Assembly: GCA_945928865.1 (NCBI GenBank)
Contig: CAMENZ010000009.1
Coordinates: forward strand, 1 to 62,620
Direction of reading: 5' to 3'
Length of the DNA stretch: 62,620 nt
DNA from: an uncultured Clostridia bacterium
GTDB taxonomy: Bacteria; Bacillota; Clostridia; Peptostreptococcales; Anaerovoracaceae
Part shown: positions 26,165 through 35,234 of the stretch, in pieces
How the letters are laid out: the number at the start of each line of letters is the position of its first letter
How positions within the stretch are numbered: the stretch's first letter is position 1
Position numbers and translations under genes: made by a program
The notes under the pieces: generated by a model
What the model was told of the DNA's origin: nothing
Seen by the model: only the letters and a program-made list of their open reading frames with translations
Database searches by the model: none

Positions 26165-28969
26165 ATGTCTATATTTATGCTATTAAAAGGGGAATTACTC
26201 TGCCTAGTTATTTTAAACCTTCTATTAATTAATTGTCTCTTTTATAAAAAAGAGAAAGATGTCATCCACTTTGTTAAAATGACTTTTTTATCTATAGGTA
26301 ATGTCTTACTGGATATAGTCACGGTTTATACTGTAAATAACCGAAATTTTTTCTCGCCTTTCATAATTAAATTTTCATTTGTTCTATTGTATGTATTAGG
26401 AATGTTATTTGTTTGTGAGTTTTTCATATATACCCACTCTCATTTAATCAACAATCCTAAATTCAACAGTCATAAAAATTTCAGTAGAATTCCAATCCTG
26501 ATTTTTGCTATAATATCATATTTTATACCTCTACATTATATACGCCATTCTAATGTTAATTTTGCATACGGGCCAATCTCTACCATTGGAAATGTTTTAA
26601 TTTTTTTATACTTACTATCTATTTTATTAATTCTATTAAAACATAGCTCTCAATTATCCAGATACAATTACTGGTTGCTTTTAATTGCTACAGCCATGCT
26701 TTTAGTAATAGGTTTAATACCATTCTTCTTTCCTACTTCTATGATTTTAGGAGAAGCTATCACAATATTTGAAATAGGATTCTTTCTTTCTATGGGAAAT
26801 CCTACAGAGGTTTTTAAACGCAAAGCACAAACAGATGCCTTAACAGGAGTTTTCAGCAGATATCGCTATGAAGACGATTTAGATATAGCTAAAAAACGCT
26901 TAGAAACTAATCCTAACGATAAATTCACTGTAGTTTTTTGCGATATAAATAATTTAAAAGAAGTAAACAATAACTATGGGCATGTAGAAGGTGACCTGTA
27001 TATAAGTTCTATTGCTAAAATTCTAGAAGAAAATATGAAAAATGCCCAAAACATCTATAGACTTGGCGGAGATGAATTTGCAATATTCTATTGGAATAAA
27101 AAAGATTCCTTAATAAGAGATGAAATCGCTCAAGTAACGCTGGACTGTGCTTCTAATAATAATGCCTACGGATACATAAGAAGTCTAGCTATAGGCTTTG
27201 CCAGCACTGATAAAAATCAACATTCAGCAGCTGAAACTGTAAGATTAGCTGACTATAATATGTACAAGAATAAGAAACATACTAAATTAGAAGATTTTGA
27301 ATCCCAATCCAAAAGTTTAATTAAAGATGATTTAAACGATATATATTTCGATGCTTTTGCTACTATAGGTGGTAAAAACTATCCTTTTATACAAAACTTA
27401 GAAACTGAAATCACTAGAGTTTCGCCTTCTTGGTCAAAAGAATTTAATTTACCGGGAGAATATATAAATAACTTTTCTGATTTATGGCTAACCTATGTTC
27501 ATCCTGATGATAAAAAAACTTATTTAATAGGAAAGGAAAAATTATTCCTAAATGAAATTCCTGAATATGCTATCAGCTTTAGAGCTAAAAATGCTGCCGG
27601 AATATATGTATTATGTACTTTAAGAGGCACTGTAGTCAAAGGAACTATGGGTGAGCCGGATAAATTTATTGGGTATTTAAAAAATCGTGGACTTTCTGAT
27701 TACATAGATGAACTTACCGGTTTGGACGCATCCCAAAGTTTCTATAAACATGCAGATAAAGTTTTAAGTGAGAAAAGTGCTAATGCTTTTCTAAATATTA
27801 ATATAACTTCCTTTAGCAGAATCAATGTGTTATATGGATATGAAACAGGAAATGAAATTATTTGTAACTTTGTAAATGAAGTAAAAGCCTTACTTTCAGA
27901 AGATTGCAGAATGTTCCGTACTGACGGCACCAAATTTATAATTTCCTATCCCCATGGAGATAAAGAAGATATGGCAAATATGTATAATCACATCAGGCAA
28001 ATTGCTCATTACTCCATTTATACAGATCATTCTCATGTACCATTAAAAATAGCAGCCAGTGGTCTTTTTATAGACAAAGATTTTTATGGTAATAGTCAAA
28101 CTATTATTAGTTCCCTGCTTCACTCCTTACAGCTTTCAAAATATGAAAGTCAAGGGAAATTGGTGATTTTCAATGATTTAAATAAAGAACAATTCTCCGT
28201 GGACTACAAACTTTTATCTGAAGTACACGAAGATGCACTAAATGATAAAAAAGGATTTTTCTTAAGGTATCAACCTGTTGCAAGTATATCCACTAATCAA
28301 ATTATAGGTGCGGAAGCCTTAATTAGATGGCAAAATCTACAATATGGAGAAGTTTCACCGGGAAGATTCATAAATTGGCTTGAAAAAGACCCTTGTTATT
28401 ATGAACTTGGGCTTTGGATTTTTAGTCAGGCAATAAAAGATTGTAAAGAATTTATGAAAAAAATCCCTAACTTTGTTATGAATGTTAATATTACAGGACA
28501 ACAGCTATATGATAGTAATTTCAGAAAAGATATTATTAAAATCATAAAGTTAAATAATTTTCCTGCTGAGCATTTATGTATAGAGCTTACAGAAAGATGT
28601 AGAGATTTTGAACTTGATTTTCTAAGAGAAGAACTTCAATTTTTTAGAAATCATGGTATCAAAATCGCTCTAGATGATGTTGGAACAGGAACGGCTTCCT
28701 TTAACAGAGTACTCAGCCTTCCATTAGATGAAGTTAAAATTGATAGAAATTTTGTATCTGAAATTTCTAAAAATGAAACCAGTCAAATTTTTTCCAAAGC
28801 AATAAATGATGTAGGTAGTATATTAGGATACATAATATGCTTTGAAGGAGTGGAAAACTTCGAAACCTTAAATTTCTTAAAAAAATATAACAATGCTTGT
28901 TATCAAGGTTTCTATTTCTCAAAGCCACTACTTTTCGATGATTTTACAAATCTAATAAATAAAAACTAA
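26165..28969 (+). CDS. Membrane c-di-GMP protein: 7TM sensor, GGDEF, PAS-like, degenerate GGDEF, EAL
   Basis: 934 aa. Residues 1-215 form about seven membrane helices. A diguanylate cyclase domain follows with intact RLGGDEF near residue 300. Then come a PAS-like region (about 395-500), a second GGDEF-fold domain whose motif is degenerate (TDGTKF near 585), and an EAL phosphodiesterase domain (EALIRW near 715, ELTE, DDVGTGTASF, EGVEN near 894). The protein may both make and break c-di-GMP. Its position beside a pilus locus suggests control of motility or adhesion. A -10 TATAAT lies about 90 nt upstream. Confidence 0.9.
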   Translation: MSIFMLLKGELLCLVILNLLLINCLFYKKEKDVIHFVKMTFLSIGNVLLDIVTVYTVNNRNFFSPFIIKFSFVLLYVLGMLFVCEFFIYTHSHLINNPKFNSHKNFSRIPILIFAIISYFIPLHYIRHSNVNFAYGPISTIGNVLIFLYLLSILLILLKHSSQLSRYNYWLLLIATAMLLVIGLIPFFFPTSMILGEAITIFEIGFFLSMGNPTEVFKRKAQTDALTGVFSRYRYEDDLDIAKKRLETNPNDKFTVVFCDINNLKEVNNNYGHVEGDLYISSIAKILEENMKNAQNIYRLGGDEFAIFYWNKKDSLIRDEIAQVTLDCASNNNAYGYIRSLAIGFASTDKNQHSAAETVRLADYNMYKNKKHTKLEDFESQSKSLIKDDLNDIYFDAFATIGGKNYPFIQNLETEITRVSPSWSKEFNLPGEYINNFSDLWLTYVHPDDKKTYLIGKEKLFLNEIPEYAISFRAKNAAGIYVLCTLRGTVVKGTMGEPDKFIGYLKNRGLSDYIDELTGLDASQSFYKHADKVLSEKSANAFLNINITSFSRINVLYGYETGNEIICNFVNEVKALLSEDCRMFRTDGTKFIISYPHGDKEDMANMYNHIRQIAHYSIYTDHSHVPLKIAASGLFIDKDFYGNSQTIISSLLHSLQLSKYESQGKLVIFNDLNKEQFSVDYKLLSEVHEDALNDKKGFFLRYQPVASISTNQIIGAEALIRWQNLQYGEVSPGRFINWLEKDPCYYELGLWIFSQAIKDCKEFMKKIPNFVMNVNITGQQLYDSNFRKDIIKIIKLNNFPAEHLCIELTERCRDFELDFLREELQFFRNHGIKIALDDVGTGTASFNRVLSLPLDEVKIDRNFVSEISKNETSQIFSKAINDVGSILGYIICFEGVENFETLNFLKKYNNACYQGFYFSKPLLFDDFTNLINKN

Positions 28970-28973
28970 ATTA

Positions 28974-29016
28974 AAAGATGTGATAGTCTATTAGCTAGAC
29001 TTATCACATCTTTTTT
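28974..29016. terminator. Bidirectional terminator
   Basis: Stem AAAGATGTGATAGTCTA / TAGACTTATCACATCTTT (one asymmetry) with loop TTAGC and a T-run. It lies between the convergent GGDEF/EAL and CobW-like genes. Confidence 0.85.
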
Positions 29017-29024
29017 CTTTACCT

Positions 29025-29975
29025 TTAATAAAAAGTAGCAACCTCATCCTTAATAGGTTCAATAGTTTTTAACTCTTTAACATAAAATACAGGGCCTTCA
29101 GATTTATACATTTTGTTATATTCTTTTTTTAATAAAGCTGTCATCTCTACCCATTGACCTTTTTCCAATTTGTTAGCCTCTCTCCATTTTGCCATAAGAC
29201 CTCCAAATTGAATATCATCTATACAGCAAGACATAATATGGCGCCCTATGACGAATTCATCTTTCTCTAAGCCTCCGCCAATTAAACATCTTCCCTTGTA
29301 TTTTAAGATTTTGCCATAATATTTGTCTTCCTCTTCATTCATATCTGCATACCAAATAGCATAATCCTTATCTTCGATTTCTACAATTTCTGCTGCTAAA
29401 TCAAAGGGTAATGGGTCTTCAATATTGTCCAGTTCAACATTATCTGAACTGTATTCATATAGTATATCACTTTTTCTGTTAGCACCACGAACTATCTTAT
29501 GAAACATCATTTTATCCATAGATTCTGTGAATTTTTTAAAGATTACAGTTTCAGCCGATTTTAATTTATCATAAACTAACTGTCTCATGTTATTGTTATA
29601 ATTTATAAAAGTTTCAGAATCTATAAATAACATTTCTTGGTATATAAGCCAATTTTCAGGCATATTTTCGTATAGCACATTTAGATCCCACATTCCATTG
29701 TATTCTATTACAACCTTTTGGCAACGGGTTTTAGCTTCCAACCACTTTAAATATTTATAATCTAAGTCCTCTATCTTATCTATAACCTCAATTTTAACAC
29801 CTGAGTCGGCAAATTTAGAGGGTTCATAATCGGCTTCACCTTCTTCTGTAACCAATAAAAGAGTAGTAAGTCCATCATTGAAATTAGGGTCTTCCAGTGT
29901 TTCCTGTATAAAAGTGGTCTTACCTGCATCTAAAAATCCTGTAAATAAGTATACGGGTAATTCTTTCATTTTCAT
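29025..29975 (-). CDS. CobW/P47K-type (G3E) GTPase lacking the CxCC metal motif
   Basis: 316 aa: Walker A GFLDAGKTT at the N-terminus, then a G3E GTPase core and a CobW C-terminal-like domain. The GCxCC metal-binding motif that normally follows the P-loop is absent (the region reads LLVTEEGEADYEPSKF). It is paired 28 nt downstream of a canonical CxCC, His-rich paralogue, suggesting a heteromeric or regulatory partner. A metallochaperone role is inferred from the family; the metal is unknown. Confidence 0.82.
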   Translation of the reverse strand: MKMKELPVYLFTGFLDAGKTTFIQETLEDPNFNDGLTTLLLVTEEGEADYEPSKFADSGVKIEVIDKIEDLDYKYLKWLEAKTRCQKVVIEYNGMWDLNVLYENMPENWLIYQEMLFIDSETFINYNNNMRQLVYDKLKSAETVIFKKFTESMDKMMFHKIVRGANRKSDILYEYSSDNVELDNIEDPLPFDLAAEIVEIEDKDYAIWYADMNEEEDKYYGKILKYKGRCLIGGGLEKDEFVIGRHIMSCCIDDIQFGGLMAKWREANKLEKGQWVEMTALLKKEYNKMYKSEGPVFYVKELKTIEPIKDEVATFY

Positions 29976-30003
29976 ATTAAATCCTCAGTATAATAAATAT
30001 TAA

Positions 30004-31275
30004 CTAGATTTCAAAGAGTTCGTGAATATTATCCTTATTCACTCCTGCACCTATAACACAAATCCTACCTATAATGCCGGCACTGCCTTCTCTAATATCT
30101 ATTTCTTCAGGTACATAGTCGAAATGAATCCAATTTCCATCTTCACCCTCTACAATGCCCTTTGCTCTTAAAACTTGTCCATAAACATCTACCTTTGACA
30201 GCTGACTTAAAGCTTCAGAAATAAAACTTACATTAAACCTTCTGCCTGTTTCTATTCCTATTGAATCAAAGACTTCATCTGCATGGTGATGGTGTTCATG
30301 GTCATGTTCGTGGTCCTGCTCTCCGTGATGTCCATGTCCACAGCAGCCTTCGTGATGGTCATGATGATGGTCGTGTCCATGTTCATTCTCTCCATTATGC
30401 CCATGTCCACAGCAACCTTCGTGGTGGTCGTGATGATGGTCATGTTCATATTCATGCTCCCCATGATGTCCATGTACACAGCAGCCTTCGTGATGGTCAT
30501 GATGATGGTCGTGCCCATGTTCATCCTCTCCGTGATGTCCATGTCCACAGCAGCCTTCGTGATGGTCATGATGATGGTCGTGTCCATGTTCATCCTCTCC
30601 ATGATGCCCATGTCCACAACAACCTCTATGATGTTCTTCTTCCGTAATTTCTTCCATAACCTTATTTATAGTATCTTTTTGTTCAATCGCCTCTAAAATT
30701 TGAGAGCCTGTTAACTTATCCCAATCCGTAACAACGATTGTAGCCTCTTGATTTTTTTCCTTAAGAAGCTCTATTACTTCCTTTATTTTATCTTCGGTTA
30801 AACTTTGAACATGACTGATTATAATAGTTGCAGCATGTTCTACCTGATCGTTATAAAACTCACCAAAGTTCTTAGAGTATACCTTAACTTTTTTACCGTC
30901 AACCACTGTAGTTATTCCATTTAATACTACATTAGGTAGTTCTAAATTCTTAACAGCAGTTATTATATCAGATAATTTACCTACACCTGACGGCTCTATT
31001 AAAATCCTATCAGGATTAAATTCACTTTCTACCTTTTCTAAAGCTTTGCCAAAATCACCAACTAAGCTGCAGCAGATACAACCTGAATTCATTTCATTGA
31101 TTTCAATTCCTGCATCTTTTAAAAATCCACTGTCAATGCCTATTTCTCCAAACTCATTTTCAATTAAAACTACCTTTTCGCCCTTATAAGCATCTTCTAC
31201 TAATTTCTTGATTAGGGTAGTCTTACCTGCTCCTAAAAAGCCTGAAAAAATATCAACTTTTGTCATTTTCATCAT
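30004..31275 (-). CDS. CobW-type metallochaperone GTPase with His/Cys-rich repeats
   Basis: 423 aa. P-loop GFLGAGKTT, metal motif GCICC (residues 65-69), Walker B-like ILIEPSGVGKLSD, then five 23-residue repeats rich in His, Cys, Asp and Glu (residues 218-332), and a CobW C-terminal domain. Such proteins deliver Zn, Ni or Co to client enzymes with GTP hydrolysis. The tail could store many metal ions. Nickel is attractive because the window also encodes nickel-pincer cofactor genes, but no regulatory link was seen. Confidence 0.88.
   Translation of the reverse strand: MMKMTKVDIFSGFLGAGKTTLIKKLVEDAYKGEKVVLIENEFGEIGIDSGFLKDAGIEINEMNSGCICCSLVGDFGKALEKVESEFNPDRILIEPSGVGKLSDIITAVKNLELPNVVLNGITTVVDGKKVKVYSKNFGEFYNDQVEHAATIIISHVQSLTEDKIKEVIELLKEKNQEATIVVTDWDKLTGSQILEAIEQKDTINKVMEEITEEEHHRGCCGHGHHGEDEHGHDHHHDHHEGCCGHGHHGEDEHGHDHHHDHHEGCCVHGHHGEHEYEHDHHHDHHEGCCGHGHNGENEHGHDHHHDHHEGCCGHGHHGEQDHEHDHEHHHHADEVFDSIGIETGRRFNVSFISEALSQLSKVDVYGQVLRAKGIVEGEDGNWIHFDYVPEEIDIREGSAGIIGRICVIGAGVNKDNIHELFEI
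30280..30624. repeat. Five tandem 69-bp coding repeats (His/Cys-rich)
   Basis: In-frame tandem repeat of 69 bp inside the CobW gene, encoding variants of GCCGHGHHGEDEHGHDHHHD-HHE. Copies differ at a few positions (one GCCVHGHHGEHEYEHD, one GHNGENEHG). The repetitiveness opens long frames on other strands and frames, which are not genes. Copy number may vary between strains. Confidence 0.9.
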
Positions 31276-31363
31276 CTCTTTTCTTTAAATTTTTATATTA
31301 ATATTGTATCACATATAACTGTCTTATTAAAGGCGTTTTATGTAATATCTTACCTTATATGAT

Positions 31364-32080
31364 TTAGTCTAATAAAACTTTTACAGGTTCCTTAATAATA
31401 AAACCTTCAAAATCCACCAAAGAATTATATGCCAAAATCTCCACACCTTTAGATTTTGCAAGTCTTAAAGCTTGACCAAACTCTATATCATTTTCATCAT
31501 TAGGAGATATGGACCTTACATCTTCAAACTGAATTACAAATATTACAAAAGCTAAATGTCCCGCCTCTTTTACTTTTATTAACTCCTTAAGATGCTTGCT
31601 TCCCCGCTCCGTAGGTGCATCGGGAAAACTCGCCAAACCTTGATTTTCCAGTGTAACACCTTTGACCTCAATATATGCACTTTTCCCCTCTATATCCTCC
31701 ACATAAAAATCAAATCGTGAATTTCCAAAGGTCTTTTCCCCCTTAATTAAGCTTAAATCTTTCATGCCCTTTAGCTTAATAGTTCCATCTTCTAGAGCTT
31801 CTTTCACTACCTTATTAGGCGCTTGTGAATCCATATTAACTGTTATATTTCCTCTATCCGTCGATTTAATTACTGTTACTAAAGAAAACTCCATCTTCCT
31901 GGTACCCATATTTCCTCTAAAATCTTCCAAATATACCTTAGCACCCTTAGTGAGCAATTCTTTACAGCGGCCTGTATTTTTCACATGAACTTTATGAATT
32001 TTATCTCCTATTAAACATTCAGCAACAAACCTATTAGGTCTATTTAAAAAAGTTGCCTCTACAATTTTATTATATCTCAA
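31364..32080 (-). CDS. sfsA: SfsA family nuclease/sugar fermentation stimulation protein
   Basis: 238 aa with the SfsA hallmarks: N-terminal RPNRFVAECLIGD OB-fold segment, HVKNTGRCKELL, SRFDFYVE, and the nuclease-like core YIEVKGVTLE with FPDAPTERGSKHL. The family has a PD-(D/E)XK-like active site and DNA-binding reports in E. coli. The start is TTG (32080) behind GAGGTGG. It stands alone between the CobW pair and the flavodoxin. Confidence 0.9.
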   Translation of the reverse strand: MRYNKIVEATFLNRPNRFVAECLIGDKIHKVHVKNTGRCKELLTKGAKVYLEDFRGNMGTRKMEFSLVTVIKSTDRGNITVNMDSQAPNKVVKEALEDGTIKLKGMKDLSLIKGEKTFGNSRFDFYVEDIEGKSAYIEVKGVTLENQGLASFPDAPTERGSKHLKELIKVKEAGHLAFVIFVIQFEDVRSISPNDENDIEFGQALRLAKSKGVEILAYNSLVDFEGFIIKEPVKVLLD

Positions 32081-32189
32081 AATCTGCCACCTCGCCCCTT
32101 TAATACATGCTGACTTAATTATAAGCCCAAGTATGAAAAAAGTCCACCTCTAAGCAATCTTTAATTAAATCCGGTCATATAAAGGAAAA

Positions 32190-32209
32190 GGTGATGCTAA
32201 AAACACCAC
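32190..32209 (-). terminator. Weak terminator after flavodoxin
   Basis: Minus strand GGTG...CACC short stem followed by TTTTCCTTT, 37 bp downstream of the flavodoxin stop. The short stem makes this tentative. Confidence 0.35.
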
Positions 32210-32245
32210 CCTTGTATTAGATATGCACTTTTTCTAAAATGAAAA

Positions 32246-32668
32246 TTATGCTAATGACGCTCCTAAAGCTCTGCAATCAGCCAATCCTGAATCGTTAGGC
32301 ATTTCATTACAGATTACACAGTCAGATGTTAAATATGCACCTGCACCCTTACACTGCTCTTCCCAGTTACGCATCCATTCACCATCTCCCCAGCCGTATG
32401 AACCAAATAAAGCGATGCTCTTACCACCTAATTTGCCTTCACATTCACTGAACATAGGTTCAAATTCTTCTTCCTCTAAAACCTCTGCTCCCATAGATGG
32501 ACAACCAAAAGCTATGCCATCAAAATCATCCATCATTGATGCTGAAAATTCAGCGGAAGTAAATACAGAAACTTCTGCACCTGCAGATTTTGCACCTTCT
32601 GCCACAGCATTTGCCATAGCCTCTGTGTTACCTGTTCCACTCCAATATACTACTGCTACTTTTTTCAT
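32246..32668 (-). CDS. Flavodoxin (short chain)
   Basis: 140 aa: N-terminal KKVAVVYWSGTGNTEAMA phosphate-binding loop for FMN, then GCPSMGAEVLEEEEFEPMF and a GSYGWGDGEWM loop. It is a low-potential electron carrier that replaces ferredoxin under iron limitation. The frame opens 12 codons upstream, but ATG 32668 follows AGAGAGG and is the family start. It lies directly downstream of a DUF3793 gene, a common pairing in Clostridia. Confidence 0.92.
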   Translation of the reverse strand: MKKVAVVYWSGTGNTEAMANAVAEGAKSAGAEVSVFTSAEFSASMMDDFDGIAFGCPSMGAEVLEEEEFEPMFSECEGKLGGKSIALFGSYGWGDGEWMRNWEEQCKGAGAYLTSDCVICNEMPNDSGLADCRALGASLA

Positions 32669-32696
32669 AATATAAGTACCTCTCTTTTTAAATATA

Positions 32697-33248
32697 TTAA
32701 ACAACTACTGTGAGTCGCTCAACTGACTTACCTTTTTTCCACTGGTCTAAATAGACTGCAGTGCACTTTTTATACTTATTAAAAGTCTTTAATGCTTTTT
32801 GTGAATCTCCGTATACCTTCCAAGTTCCGCTTAACTTATAACCATCAGCTCTGTTATAAATAAACCCCTTCACATCTTCAGGCGGATATCCTAAAAACAA
32901 GCCTATTTCGTGGGGGAACTCTCTATTTTCTCTTAATCTTTTAGATAATTGAAGTATGTAATGTTCTGCCTTTCCCTCTCTATAGCCGACACTTCTTAAA
33001 AGCTCACACGCCTCCTCATTAGACAAGTCCGCCTTTAATAAATTAGGTCTGTAAACATAAATTAAACTCCTCTTACCTTTTTGACTTAAAGGAACTACTC
33101 TTACCCCTTTAACAGCTAAAAACTTGTTTAATCTTCTGATTTCCCTTTCCATTTCTTCTCTACTCTCAAAATCTATGCCGAAAAGGTTTCCTGTTTTAAT
33201 ACCTGCTAAAGTAGGTGAGCAATGAAGCAAAATCATTTCCTCTGACAT
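32697..33248 (-). CDS. DUF3793 family protein
   Basis: A 183-aa soluble protein. Recognisable are the start LLHCSPTLAGIKTGNLF, a central YVYRP block and EIGLFLGYPPEDVKGF, characteristic of DUF3793. The biochemical role is unknown. The family is frequently next to flavodoxin and iron-uptake genes, as here, suggesting a link to iron or redox status. A cluster of dispersed repeats lies upstream (33553-33850). Confidence 0.85.
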   Translation of the reverse strand: MSEEMILLHCSPTLAGIKTGNLFGIDFESREEMEREIRRLNKFLAVKGVRVVPLSQKGKRSLIYVYRPNLLKADLSNEEACELLRSVGYREGKAEHYILQLSKRLRENREFPHEIGLFLGYPPEDVKGFIYNRADGYKLSGTWKVYGDSQKALKTFNKYKKCTAVYLDQWKKGKSVERLTVVV

Positions 33249-33311
33249 ATTCCCTCCTAAACTAAATTAAAGAATCAGGGTGTCTGTATATTTAATATTC
33301 ATACCCCCTTA

Positions 33312-33339
33312 AGCTAGGTTAGCTTTTGCTAACCTAGCT
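33312..33339. repeat. Perfect inverted repeat upstream of DUF3793
   Basis: AGCTAGGTTAGC-TTTT-GCTAACCTAGCT: a 12-bp perfect stem with a 4-nt loop. No clear T-tract on either strand, so it could be an operator or a processing hairpin rather than a terminator. It lies about 65 bp upstream of the DUF3793 start. Confidence 0.6.
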
Positions 33340-33552
33340 CTTAAAAAATATTCGCTCCCCAGCGATAATACTTCTTGATTATAACATTTAGATTTTCATG
33401 TGTCAATAGAAAAATTAGCTTACGCTAACTTCGTTCGCAAGTTTCCCGGCTCTATAAAAATTGTTTTTAGATTTTGCAAAGAAATACACTATTAAATTAG
33501 CATTAAATATAAAGAACTACTATATGGTACTATTTCTAATCTACCACAACCC

Positions 33553-33850
33553 CGTGCAATAAAAAATCCCCTAAAAAACAAGGGGAAACCGTCCAACCTA
33601 CAGGTTATACCATATATTTTGACAGTGGATGCAATGAAAATTCCTTAAAACATAAGGGGAAATCAATGGTATAGGCTACCTTATCATAAAATTTGCTCAA
33701 ACATAGAACTATTTTATGGTAGGATAGAATAAAATCCGCCCAGCCCCTTATGTTTTGGCACTTATTGACTTGCACAGCCTCTAGAATCTATGGTAGAACA
33801 GATTAAAACCTTTGATACCCCTTATGTTTTATAAGTTTTTCACTTGCATT
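33553..33850. repeat. Cluster of four ~60-bp dispersed repeat units (family R60)
   Basis: The gap 33249-33898 holds no gene. Four units of about 60 bp are visible: two forward (33553-33614, 33628-33690) and two inverted (33713-33775, 33788-33850). The shared core runs from TGCAA through AAAACATAAGGGG to a conserved ACCATA end about 60 bp later. Related units occur at 50365-50570. A short hairpin around the AAACA loop is preserved by varied stem bases (CCTTA/TAAGG, CCCCT/AGGGG, CTTAT/ATAAG). Confidence 0.7.
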
Positions 33851-33898
33851 CCTTTTCTATATTATGACATCATAAATTAATGTTAACATTCATCTCCC

Positions 33899-35233
33899 CT
33901 ACTTCCTAAACAGCTTAATAATAGCCTTAGGGCTAAATACCTTTCCCTTGTATAGAACAGTAGCTTTGTATACCTTTCCTGCTACGAACACTAAGGCGAT
34001 AATCGCTGCCCATAATATGCCTAAGGATACTATGCCTTTCCATATAGGGATATTCCCCATTATAAGCTTTGCAGGAGTTACCATTACAGCTATAAATGGT
34101 ACAAAATCCATCCATCCATTTTCCGGTGTTGCTCCATCTAAGCCGCCGCCTGCCATACATATTAAGAAACAAGCAATTATTACCCAAACAAATATTATAT
34201 TAGTACTTGCTAAATCTTCCTGTTTACTTGCAAAGGCTCCGCCTATACTTGAAAGAGTGCAGTATAAAAGGACTCCTGAAATAGTTATCACGAAACCAAT
34301 TATTAAACCTGTTGGTGAAACATACTCTCTAAATACGGTAGTCAATATTTCCCATACAGTTCCTAAGAACTTATTAGCATCGGGATTTATAAGTTTACCT
34401 CCTAGGCTACCTGCTAATATTCCTACTGCTATAGAACCTATCCATACTGATAGCTGAATCATACTTGCTAAAACTATGGCTAATATTTTACCGAAAATCA
34501 GAGCAAACGGTTTAACAGAAACTAAAATCATTTCCATAAGTTTAGAATTTTTTTCTAAAACTATACTTCCTGCTACACTCTGACCATACATTAAAGCGAA
34601 GAAATATAAAAGCATAATATTTATATAAGCTGCTGCTCCTACCATAAAATCAGCAAAACTCTTTTCCTCAGAAGCCTCACCCTGATTCTTAAGATTTTCT
34701 GCCTCTGCCCAGCTAGAAGCATATTCTTCCACAAAATTTGCAACCTCATCGGCTGTTTCATAATTCAAATTAGAATTATCCGGTAATAAAGTTTTAAAAT
34801 TATACTGCATTCCTATCTGCTCTATAAGTAAAATCAAACTATTATTTCCAATTTCCTTACTTTTTAATGCAGATTTTATATCCCTTCCAATATTTTTCAC
34901 TTGGATTTTATGACCGATTTTCTCAATTAAGAAATTATCTAAAGTCTCAATTGCAGGTTTATCTTCTGTATTATCAATTATACATATATCTTTAATTTTA
35001 TCTAACTCCGGTACATCAATTTCCATACCATCAGTATTCTCTATTTCTTCTACTATTTCCTCTGTACTTCCTTCATTACCATAGGTGTTAGCCTTATACA
35101 TAAGTATACTAAAAGGTATCAAAAAGCATATCAATCCTATAACTATAGTAGTAGATAAATAGGATTTAAGCTTCATCTGATTTTTTAAAGTGAAAGAGAA
35201 TACTTTACTGAAACCTCTAAATTCTGTTTTCAT
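33899..35233 (-). CDS. ABC-2 type permease (NatB-like), subunit 2
   Basis: 444 aa: a first membrane helix near residues 25-45, a large extracytoplasmic loop (about 50-190), then five to six helices (about 200-425). The SKLMEMILVSVKPFALIFGKILA segment is the typical coupling-helix region of NatB/ABC-2 exporters. It forms an operon with a second permease (1 nt upstream) and an ATPase. Related systems export Na+ or drugs/peptides; the substrate is not known. Confidence 0.85.
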   Translation of the reverse strand: MKTEFRGFSKVFSFTLKNQMKLKSYLSTTIVIGLICFLIPFSILMYKANTYGNEGSTEEIVEEIENTDGMEIDVPELDKIKDICIIDNTEDKPAIETLDNFLIEKIGHKIQVKNIGRDIKSALKSKEIGNNSLILLIEQIGMQYNFKTLLPDNSNLNYETADEVANFVEEYASSWAEAENLKNQGEASEEKSFADFMVGAAAYINIMLLYFFALMYGQSVAGSIVLEKNSKLMEMILVSVKPFALIFGKILAIVLASMIQLSVWIGSIAVGILAGSLGGKLINPDANKFLGTVWEILTTVFREYVSPTGLIIGFVITISGVLLYCTLSSIGGAFASKQEDLASTNIIFVWVIIACFLICMAGGGLDGATPENGWMDFVPFIAVMVTPAKLIMGNIPIWKGIVSLGILWAAIIALVFVAGKVYKATVLYKGKVFSPKAIIKLFRK

Positions 35234-35234
35234 A

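Noticed and set aside
30258-30696. Three overlapping open frames (119-137 codons) across the His-rich repeat
   Set aside because: They are shadows produced by the 69-bp tandem repeat of the CobW gene. They have no RBS and low-complexity compositions (His/Val or Met/Val-rich).
33312-33339. Terminator at the perfect inverted repeat
   Set aside because: Neither strand shows a T-run immediately after the stem, so it is listed only as an inverted repeat.
33553-33850. CRISPR array
   Set aside because: Units occur in both orientations, vary in sequence and lack regular unique spacers. No cas genes are nearby.
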